A stretch of DNA of 64,000 nt, from positions 178,372 to 242,371 of the forward strand of contig CBDCOR010000001.1 in NCBI GenBank assembly GCA_965219855.1. Direction: 5' to 3'. Below the pieces are notes generated by a model. The model saw only the letters and a program-made list of their open reading frames with translations. It was not told the DNA's origin and ran no database searches. Of this stretch, positions 58,114 through 64,000 are shown piece by piece; the stretch's first letter is position 1; each line of letters opens with the position of its first letter. Both the position numbers and the translations under genes were made by a program. The DNA comes from CAUZIZ01 sp965219855 (GTDB lineage: Bacteria; Acidobacteriota; UBA6911; RPQK01; JAJDTT01).

Positions 58114-59429
58114 CAGTAGTGTCCCAACGTTTGGGCTTCTAATCTCTGTAAAGTATTAATGAGTAATATGTTAGAGAAGATAATGGGTGTTTCCGACTTG
58201 AAAGTGAGTGTACGCTCACGCCCTTCAGTTCATAAGGAGGGCGAGCATGTACACGGGCACGACGATTTTTTCTCAGGTGATGCGGCATCTTCCCTGGCAT
58301 CATTTTCATCGCATTGTTCAGCACTACGGAGGCGACTACAAGGTCAAGTCGTTCCGCTGTGCCGACCATTACCGGGTCATGGCCTTTGCACAGTTGACCT
58401 ATCGCGAGAGCTTGCGCGATATCGAAGCCTGCCTACGGGCCATGAGATCCAAGCTCTTCCACATGGGCATTCGCTCCACGGTCTCCCGCAACAATCTGTC
58501 CAATGCCAACGAGAGGCGCGACTGGCGCATCTATGCCGAGTTTGCCCAAGTGCTTATCGCCGAAGCGCGCCGCCTGTACACCGACGAGGACCTGGGAGTC
58601 GACCTGAACGCGACCGTCTATGCCTTGGACTCCACGACCATCGACCTGTGCCTCTCGGTCTTCCCCTGGGCGCGCTTCCGCCGTACCAAGGGGGCGATCA
58701 AACTGCATACCTTGCTCAACCTGCACGGCGCCATTCCCGAGTTCGTTCTGATCTCGGACGGAAAACTGCACGATGTCCACGCCTTGGACCACCTGATTCC
58801 TTGTCCCGGTGCCTACTACATCATGGATCGCGGATACCTGGATTTCGGGCGCCTGTACCGACTCCATTCTGCCCGGTCGTTATTCGTGACCCGCGCCAAG
58901 GCCAACTTCAAGTTCCGCCGCCGCTACTCCCACCCGGTGGACAGAACGACGGGACTGATCTGCGACCAAACTGTCCTGCTGAGCACCTTCTATCCGGCCA
59001 AGGCCTACCCCGAACCTTTGCGTCGCATCAAGTTCTTCGACGTCACCACCGACCTGCGGCTAGTATTCCTCACCAACGACTTTGCTTCTCCCGCTCTGAC
59101 TATTGCCCGGCTCTACAAGCTCCGCTGGCAGATCGAACTGTTCTTCAAATGGATCAAACAGCATCTCCGCATCAAGGCCTTTTACGGCACCAGTCCCAAT
59201 GCCGTGAAAACACAAATCTGGATCGCCCTCAGTACCTACCTGCTCATCGCCATCATCCGCAAGCGCCTCTATCTCGAGTTGCCGCTCTACACAATTCTCC
59301 AGGTCCTGAGTGTCTCGCTCTTCGAGAAAACCCCAATTTTACAGGCCTTTCAGGACATGCATTACATTACTCAGAATAGTGACATTCATAAACAGTTGAT
59401 GTTATTCGACTAACGCTGGGACGCTACTG
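58114..59429 (+). mobile_element. IS4-family insertion sequence (complete, 1316 bp)
   Basis: The ends CAGTAGTGTCCCAACGTT (left) and CAGTAGCGTCCCAGCGTT (right, reversed) are imperfect inverted repeats. Outside them is a perfect 9-bp direct repeat, GCCTGGCTT, at 58105-58113 and 59430-59438, which fits the 9-12 bp duplications of IS4 elements. The single transposase gene fills most of it. Single copy in the window. Confidence 0.93.
58247..59413 (+). CDS. IS4-family transposase with N-terminal DUF4372
   Basis: 388 residues from ATG 58247, after AAGGAGGGCGAGC. An N-terminal DUF4372-like domain (TTIFSQVMRHLPWHHFHRIV) and an RNase H-like catalytic core: Asp in YALDSTTID, Asp in YIMDRGYLDF, and the exact IS4 YREK signature Y-x2-R-x3-E-x6-K in YKLRWQIELFFKWIK. 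Intact and probably active. Confidence 0.93.
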   Translation: MYTGTTIFSQVMRHLPWHHFHRIVQHYGGDYKVKSFRCADHYRVMAFAQLTYRESLRDIEACLRAMRSKLFHMGIRSTVSRNNLSNANERRDWRIYAEFAQVLIAEARRLYTDEDLGVDLNATVYALDSTTIDLCLSVFPWARFRRTKGAIKLHTLLNLHGAIPEFVLISDGKLHDVHALDHLIPCPGAYYIMDRGYLDFGRLYRLHSARSLFVTRAKANFKFRRRYSHPVDRTTGLICDQTVLLSTFYPAKAYPEPLRRIKFFDVTTDLRLVFLTNDFASPALTIARLYKLRWQIELFFKWIKQHLRIKAFYGTSPNAVKTQIWIALSTYLLIAIIRKRLYLELPLYTILQVLSVSLFEKTPILQAFQDMHYITQNSDIHKQLMLFD

Positions 59430-59438
59430 GCCTGGCTT

Positions 59439-59555
59439 AGTACACTGGAACGTAAATACGGCAACGTTTGCAGATGGGGCTTGCGAGGCGAGATCAAGGC
59501 AGGAGGAGGAAGACGATGCTTGGCCATCTTCGACGACGACGAACGCCTGTGAACA
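59439..59555. repeat. Half element of MITE family B (left half)
   Basis: TAGTACACTGGAACGTAAATACGGCAACG is followed by ~90 bp nearly identical to the left half of the element at 60505-60773 (GTTTGCAGATGGGGCTTGCG, GGCAGGAGGAGGAAGACGA). The right half is missing. The IS4 element lies immediately to its left. Confidence 0.8.
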
Positions 59556-59655
59556 AAGGACTTCTCTCAGACGGTGAGTTTTCCCCACGGCATCCATCTG
59601 CCTTGCTCTCAGGCTGATATGGTAAGATGCTAGCCGACATCCAAGGAGGTCCAGC

Positions 59656-60504
59656 GTGCCAGGACTCTGGTCAGGATCAATTTCGTTCGGCTTGGTTTCG
59701 ATTCCCGTAAGGCTCGAGGTTTCGCAGCGCAGAAAGAATCTTGGATTCAACTTGCTGCACCAGGACTGCCTCCAGAGGATCAATCAAAGATACCACTGCT
59801 CCGCTTGTGAGACGGACGTCGAGCGCAGCGAGTTGGTGAAGGGCTACGAGTACGAGAAGGATCGCTATACTGTAGTCGATCCTGCAGATTTCGAAGCCGC
59901 CGACGGGGAGGCCTCTCGGCACATCGAAGTGGTTGCTTTTGTCGAGCACTCGGACCTCAAACCTGAGCATCAGAACCGCACCTATTACCTGGTACCTGAA
60001 GAAGGAAGTGAAAAGAGCTACGTCCTGCTGCTGCAGGCCATGCAGGAGATGGATCGAGTTGCTCTGGCACGCTTCATCATGAGGGGCAAGGAGTACGTAT
60101 CGGCACTGGTGCCCGCCAAAGGCGGCTTGATGCTTCACATTCTGTTTCACCAGGGCGAGTTCAAGCACATCGCTGACATGGTCCATCTTCCTCCGGTTGA
60201 GCTCAAGGAAAAGGAGCTGGATCTGGCAAGACAGATTGTCGAGAATCTCACCGAAGAGTTCTCGGAGGATCTTCTCGTGGACGAGTACCGCGAACGATTG
60301 CTGGAGATCATCCGTACCAAGGTCGAGGGGGAAGAAGTCACCACAATCCAGCAGCGGAAGCCCGCAAAGGTAATCGACCTCATGGACGCCTTGAAGCGCA
60401 GCCTGGAGGCCACTGCCTCCAAGAGACCGGCCGCTCGAATGCAGGGCCACCAGGCCCGGCCTGCCCGCGTGGAGGCGCGAGCTGGAGCTGCAAAGCAGAC
60501 CTAG
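59656..60504 (+). CDS. ku: Non-homologous end-joining protein Ku
   Basis: 282 residues, GTG start seven bases after AAGGAGG. Bacterial Ku homodimer that binds DNA double-strand ends: RSISFGLVSIPVRL-type start (GSISFGLVSIPVRLEVS), SACETDVERSELVKGYEYEK, LPPVELKEKELDLARQIVE and a basic tail (KRPAARMQGHQARPARV). The stop TAG falls in the CTAG flank of a MITE (60501-60504), so the insertion may have cut the C-terminal tail. No LigD gene is in the window. Confidence 0.93.
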   Translation: MPGLWSGSISFGLVSIPVRLEVSQRRKNLGFNLLHQDCLQRINQRYHCSACETDVERSELVKGYEYEKDRYTVVDPADFEAADGEASRHIEVVAFVEHSDLKPEHQNRTYYLVPEEGSEKSYVLLLQAMQEMDRVALARFIMRGKEYVSALVPAKGGLMLHILFHQGEFKHIADMVHLPPVELKEKELDLARQIVENLTEEFSEDLLVDEYRERLLEIIRTKVEGEEVTTIQQRKPAKVIDLMDALKRSLEATASKRPAARMQGHQARPARVEARAGAAKQT

Positions 60505-60773
60505 TACAGCGTTCTGTAAATACCGATACGTTTGCAGATGGGGCTTGCGAGGCGAGATCAAGGCAGGAGGAGGAAGACGAGGCTTGGCCATCTTCGACGA
60601 CGACCAACGCAGAGATCGTCCGCAACCCCCATCTGCCCTCCGGGTGGCGACGGGACGGGCCGATTCCTTCGTCGCTCCTCCTCCACTATGGCAAAGCATG
60701 GCGCTCGTCGTCGCTTCGTGGACTCGACCCGTCGCGCTCGCCACAAGCCTATCGGTATTTACAGAACGCTGTA
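60505..60773. mobile_element. MITE, family B (complete, 269 bp)
   Basis: Begins TACAGCGTTCTGTAAATACC and ends with its exact reverse complement, a perfect terminal inverted repeat of about 24 bp. It is flanked by CTAG on both sides (60501-60504 and 60774-60777), consistent with a 4-bp target duplication. No coding capacity. Half copies lie at 47671-47783, 57573-57648 and 59439-59555. Confidence 0.9.
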
Positions 60774-60777
60774 CTAG

Positions 60778-60935
60778 TACCCTGTCAACTTGGAGATTGT
60801 GGGTTGTGGACGAGCCGCGGTGATCGAGGTCAAGGCGCGCGGCCGTAGACATAGTTTGGCCTATGTCGAGGACGAGTACACAAAGATCGGCCGCCAGGGC
60901 CGTTCAAAACCTACAATCTCTAGGTTGATAGGGTA
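60778..60935. mobile_element. MITE, family C (complete, 158 bp)
   Basis: Begins TACCCTGTCAACTTGGAGAT and ends with AGGTTGATAGGGTA, inverted repeats of about 28 bp with four mismatches (second arm read back: TACCCTATCAACCTAGAGAT). Flanked by CTAG at 60774-60777, shared with the end of family B, and at 60936-60939. The start codon of the following gene begins at 60941. No coding capacity; unrelated to family B apart from the CTAG-TAC ends. Confidence 0.85.
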
Positions 60936-60940
60936 CTAGG

Positions 60941-61822
60941 ATGCTTCGCTACTTTAGCGAAAAAGAAGTCAGCCATATTCTGGGGATCAAACCCGGTCGT
61001 CTCAAATATTGGAAACAAATTGGCCTGGTAGCGCCGTCCCGAAGAAAGGGCGCCCTCTGCTACGATTTTCAGGATCTGATCTATTTGAAAACAACCCAGG
61101 AACTGATCTCTTGTGGTCTCCCCGCCACCTCTCTGAAGCAGAGCCTCGACTCACTGAGGAAAAAGATTCCGGACATGGGCAGAAATCTCAATAGTCAGCG
61201 AGTCTATGCTTTCGGAAACCGGGTTCTGGTTCGCCACCGAAACCAGCTCATGGACACCCGGTCGGGTCAAATGGTCTTCGAGTTCGATGTTGAGGATCTT
61301 GCAGAATCAGCCTCGGAGCGGGTCGTTAATTTCAGTTCCTCGAAAACGGCCCAAGAGTGGTTCGAAGAGGGTCTCCGCCATGACTCGCCTGAGGGAAGCT
61401 TCGAGCTTGCGCTCGGAGCATACCAATCAGCGATACAGGTCAATCCCAATTATGTTGATGCCTACGTCAACATTGGCACGCTGTATTACGATCAGCAGAA
61501 GTTTGAAAAGGCTCAGCGTTACTATCGCCAGGCCCTAGCTCGAGACCCTCATCACGCCAAGGCCTACTTCAATCTAGGAAACGTGCTGGACGAACTCGGC
61601 TGCTCCGATAAGGCGATTGAACTCTACGAAAGGGCCATCGAAGTCGACTCAAGTTTCTCGGACGCCTACTTCAATCTGGCAGCAGCCTGCGAAAAGCTGG
61701 GCATTCAAGATACGGCGATCAAACACTGGACCAGCTATCTTAAACTGGACCCCGACAGCCGGCACGCCGATTTCGCACGGAGACGCCTGAAGCTTCTTCG
61801 GTCGTTGTCTCTCACTTCCTGA
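60941..61822 (+). CDS. MerR-type DNA-binding domain fused to TPR repeats
   Basis: 293 residues. Residues 1-70 are a MerR winged helix (YFSEKEVSHILGIKPGRLKYW, then LIYLKTTQELISCGLP). A linker domain of ~60 residues follows, then four TPR-like repeats (~130-280), e.g. PNYVDAYVNIGTLYYDQQKF and AYFNLGNVLDELGCSDKAIE. It would be a regulator that binds DNA and protein partners. The start lies 2 bp after a CTAG-flanked MITE, whose last bases (AGGGTACTAGG) now provide the leader, so a few N-terminal residues may be lost and the promoter altered. Confidence 0.85.
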   Translation: MLRYFSEKEVSHILGIKPGRLKYWKQIGLVAPSRRKGALCYDFQDLIYLKTTQELISCGLPATSLKQSLDSLRKKIPDMGRNLNSQRVYAFGNRVLVRHRNQLMDTRSGQMVFEFDVEDLAESASERVVNFSSSKTAQEWFEEGLRHDSPEGSFELALGAYQSAIQVNPNYVDAYVNIGTLYYDQQKFEKAQRYYRQALARDPHHAKAYFNLGNVLDELGCSDKAIELYERAIEVDSSFSDAYFNLAAACEKLGIQDTAIKHWTSYLKLDPDSRHADFARRRLKLLRSLSLTS

Positions 61823-61899
61823 GCACGTCAGCGTCCCGAAGGAGATCATGGAGTCGAGACAGTCTTTCATGACCACATCTTTCACTCCCTGTCCCAAAG

Positions 61900-62625
61900 G
61901 TGGAACGAGCGCCCGTGACTAAAGAAATGGCCGACCCAGAAAATACCCCCAACGTGGCAAAGAAGCCGCAGGCGATCAGCCGAGCGATGGAAGACTACCT
62001 GAAAACGATCTACCAGCAGGTAAGTCACGATGGCAGGATCTCGACTTCGAAACTGGCTGAGGCCATGGCCTGCTCTCCCGCCAGTGTGACCAACATGCTG
62101 CAAAAGCTCTCGGATTTGACGCTAGTAGAATACACGCCCTACCAGGGCGTCAGCATGACACCCGCTGGGGCAAGGATTGCACTCGAGATCATTCGTCATC
62201 ATCGCCTCATCGAGCTCTATCTCTCTGAAATACTCGGTTATACCTGGGACAAGGTTCATGCCGAAGCAGATCGGCTCGAGCACGTCATTTCAGAAGAGTT
62301 TGAAGAAAAGATCGACGAGGCCCTGGGGCGCCCGCGCAAGGACCCGCACGGACATCCCATCCCGACCAAGGACGGCAGGATCGACGTCGAGCGCGCTTCC
62401 ACTCTCTGGGAAGTGACCGAGGGCCAGACCGTCCTGGTGCAGAGAGTGAGCGATCGTGACCCTGAAGTCCTCCGCTATCTCGCCTCGATCAGTATCTATC
62501 CGGAAGTGACCCTCGAGGTCGTCAAACGATCTCCATTCAACGGCCCACTCTACGTTCAAGTCAACGGCAGAGAGCACGGGCTGAGTGAGGAACTGGCTCA
62601 GCAGATCCACGTGGCTGGGCCATGA
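61900..62625 (+). CDS. DtxR/MntR-family metal-dependent transcriptional regulator
   Basis: About 241 residues from GTG 61900; GTG 61915 and ATG 61927 are alternatives and none has a clear ribosome-binding site. N-terminal winged helix (AMEDYLKTIYQQVSHDGRIS, LAEAMACSPASVTNMLQKL), a metal-binding dimerisation domain (HHRLIELYLSEILGYTWDKV, AEADRLEHVISEEFEEKI, with His and Glu ligands) and a C-terminal FeoA-like SH3 domain. It senses Fe(II) or Mn(II) and represses uptake genes; its targets are not seen here. Overlaps the next gene (ATGA). Confidence 0.9.
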   Translation: MERAPVTKEMADPENTPNVAKKPQAISRAMEDYLKTIYQQVSHDGRISTSKLAEAMACSPASVTNMLQKLSDLTLVEYTPYQGVSMTPAGARIALEIIRHHRLIELYLSEILGYTWDKVHAEADRLEHVISEEFEEKIDEALGRPRKDPHGHPIPTKDGRIDVERASTLWEVTEGQTVLVQRVSDRDPEVLRYLASISIYPEVTLEVVKRSPFNGPLYVQVNGREHGLSEELAQQIHVAGP

Positions 62626-64000
62626 AGGTGCCGCTCACGCCGATTCGCTTCCTCTACCGAGCACGGGAACAGTTCGGTAGCAAGAGAGCGGTCATCGACG
62701 GAGAGGACTCCTGGACCTATTCTCAATTCGCTGAGAGGTGCCACCGACTGGCGGCCCTACTGCTCGCCTGGGAGATCCCTCCGGGCGCCCGCGTCGCCTT
62801 CCTGTCGTACAACTCGCACGCCCTGCTAGAAGCCTACTATGGCGTGCCCCTGGCGGAAGCCGTCCTGCTTCCTCTGAACGTCCGCCTCACGGCCAATGAT
62901 TTTCGCCTGATTCTCAACGACGCAGAAGCGGATGTCCTCTTCTTGGATCCAGATTTTCTTCCGCTGATCGAGAAGATCCGAGGGGACCTGAGCACAGTCA
63001 ACCGATTCGTTCTACTTGAATCCGTCCGTCAGAGGGATTGGATCGAACCGCACGCCTACGATGAATTGATCCAGCAGCAGCGTCCCGCTCCCGATAAAGA
63101 CATTCGACCGATTGACGAAGATGGGCTGGCAGAACTTTTCTATACTTCGGGAACCTCGGGTCGGCCCAAAGGGGTCATGCTGACCCATCGAAATCTCTAC
63201 CTCCACGCATTAGAGGTTGCCTTGATGATGGGCACACGTGATGACGACGTCCAGCTGCACACCATTCCCCTTTTTCACGTCAACGGGTGGGGAAGTCCAC
63301 AATTCCTTACCTGCGTGGGAGGATGCCACGTCCTGATGCGGAAATTCGAGCCGCAAACAACCTTTCAGCTGATCCAGAAACACCGTGTGACCCTCTTCTG
63401 CGCGGTCCCCACGATGGCCCTGTCCTTACTGAGCCACTCAGCAAGGGCGGCCTATGACCTCTCCTCCATGCGGTTGATCAACCTCGGAGGTGCCTCCTCT
63501 ACACCCGAGCTGGTGAGGCGATTGGAAGAGACCTTCTCATGTCAGTGTGTTGCCGGATACGGTTTGACGGAAACCTCGCCCGTAGTAACGCTTGCGTTCC
63601 CCAAGGCACATCTTGGCGAAAAGGGAGAAAAGTTACTCCAGACAAAGGCGATGACGGGCTATCCGATTCCGGGGGTCGAATTGGGGATCCTGGACCATGA
63701 CGAGCAGCTCCTGCCCTGGGATGGCACCACGTCTGGCGAACTCGTGATTCGAGGCGACTCCGTCATGAAAGGTTACTGGAAAGAGAGACAGGACGAGCGG
63801 GCGACCCCCAACGGTTGGTTCCGCACCGGTGACCTGGCAACAATCAACCAGCACGGCTACGTCAGAATCGTCGACCGCAAGAAGGACGTGATCATCAGCG
63901 GTGGCGAAAACATCTCCAGCCTGGAGCTGGAGAAGACACTGCTTGACCATCCAGCAGTTCTGGAGTGTGCGGTGATCGCCGTTCCCAACAGTCGTTGGGG
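62622..64000 (+). CDS. Acyl-CoA synthetase (AMP-binding), partial, runs off the window
   Basis: From ATG 62622 the frame is open for 459 codons to the window end; full-length members have about 520-560. The AMP-binding motif YTSGTSGRPKGVMLTHRN, GYGLTETSPVV, and the hinge GWFRTGDLATINQHGYVRIV with DRKKDVIISGGENI are all present. It activates a carboxylic acid with ATP and CoA, probably a medium- or long-chain fatty acid. The catalytic lysine near the C-terminus would be outside the window. Coupled to the DtxR-type regulator by ATGA. Confidence 0.92.
   Translation, partial: MKVPLTPIRFLYRAREQFGSKRAVIDGEDSWTYSQFAERCHRLAALLLAWEIPPGARVAFLSYNSHALLEAYYGVPLAEAVLLPLNVRLTANDFRLILNDAEADVLFLDPDFLPLIEKIRGDLSTVNRFVLLESVRQRDWIEPHAYDELIQQQRPAPDKDIRPIDEDGLAELFYTSGTSGRPKGVMLTHRNLYLHALEVALMMGTRDDDVQLHTIPLFHVNGWGSPQFLTCVGGCHVLMRKFEPQTTFQLIQKHRVTLFCAVPTMALSLLSHSARAAYDLSSMRLINLGGASSTPELVRRLEETFSCQCVAGYGLTETSPVVTLAFPKAHLGEKGEKLLQTKAMTGYPIPGVELGILDHDEQLLPWDGTTSGELVIRGDSVMKGYWKERQDERATPNGWFRTGDLATINQHGYVRIVDRKKDVIISGGENISSLELEKTLLDHPAVLECAVIAVPNSRW

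Noticed and set aside
1..64000. tRNA, rRNA or riboswitch genes
   Set aside because: I saw no cloverleaf with a T-loop GTTCRANNC context and no rRNA stretch that I could defend by eye; a dedicated scan (tRNAscan-SE, Infernal) would settle it.

Overview
The window looks like chromosomal DNA of a free-living or host-associated Gram-negative bacterium, most likely an acidobacterium. The clue is a gene of the acidobacterial VWFA-related family (cut in two here), together with an SBBP-type beta-propeller protein, a PVC-type dehydrogenase/cytochrome protein, a CRTAC1/TPR pair and a MerR-TPR fusion. The phylum is an inference from gene content; no rRNA or tRNA gene was recognised.

Layout. 1-2.4 kb is mobile DNA: an IS1380-family element cut by the window edge, lying beside what looks like an IS21-type end that truncates an aminotransferase gene. 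2.9-15.8 kb holds exported-protein, CoA-transferase, DegT-type aminotransferase, Na+/solute symporter, PVC-type dehydrogenase, PEGA and VWFA genes, most of them broken; a second IS1380 copy interrupts the VWFA gene. 15.9-18.8 kb is a tight operon (J-domain-like membrane protein, PhyH dioxygenase, phosphotriesterase-like hydrolase). 18.8-21.8 kb is a visibly GC-rich TPR/CRTAC1 pair. 22.5-28.2 kb has a carboxypeptidase-regulatory-like protein and hydantoinase A/B genes, followed by the third IS1380 copy.

30.3-40.1 kb is a formate-oxidation island. On the minus strand is a respiratory, Tat-exported formate dehydrogenase (alpha, beta, gamma, FdhE). Divergent from it on the plus strand is a cytoplasmic NAD-linked type formate dehydrogenase (NuoE/F fusion, NuoG-like Fe-S protein, molybdopterin subunit). 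Both catalytic subunits carry an in-frame TGA at the selenocysteine position, each followed by a good SECIS-like hairpin. FdhD, which both enzymes would need, lies at 46.6-47.5 kb. Between are an isocitrate dehydrogenase, the SBBP protein, and a flavoprotein/TVP38 pair.

47.8-64 kb holds an S4-domain protein, hypoxanthine phosphoribosyltransferase, a nuclease-like protein, a matrixin-type metalloprotease, a methyltransferase/glycosyltransferase pair, an IS4 element, Ku, MerR-TPR, a DtxR/MntR regulator and the start of an acyl-CoA synthetase.

Two themes stand out. First, about eleven genes carry frameshifts, nonsense codons, truncations or insertions, several of which can be repaired on paper to a precise original frame. 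Second, the intergenic spaces hold several families of small foldback or MITE-like repeats, two of them sitting back to back on CTAG sites between ku and merR-TPR.
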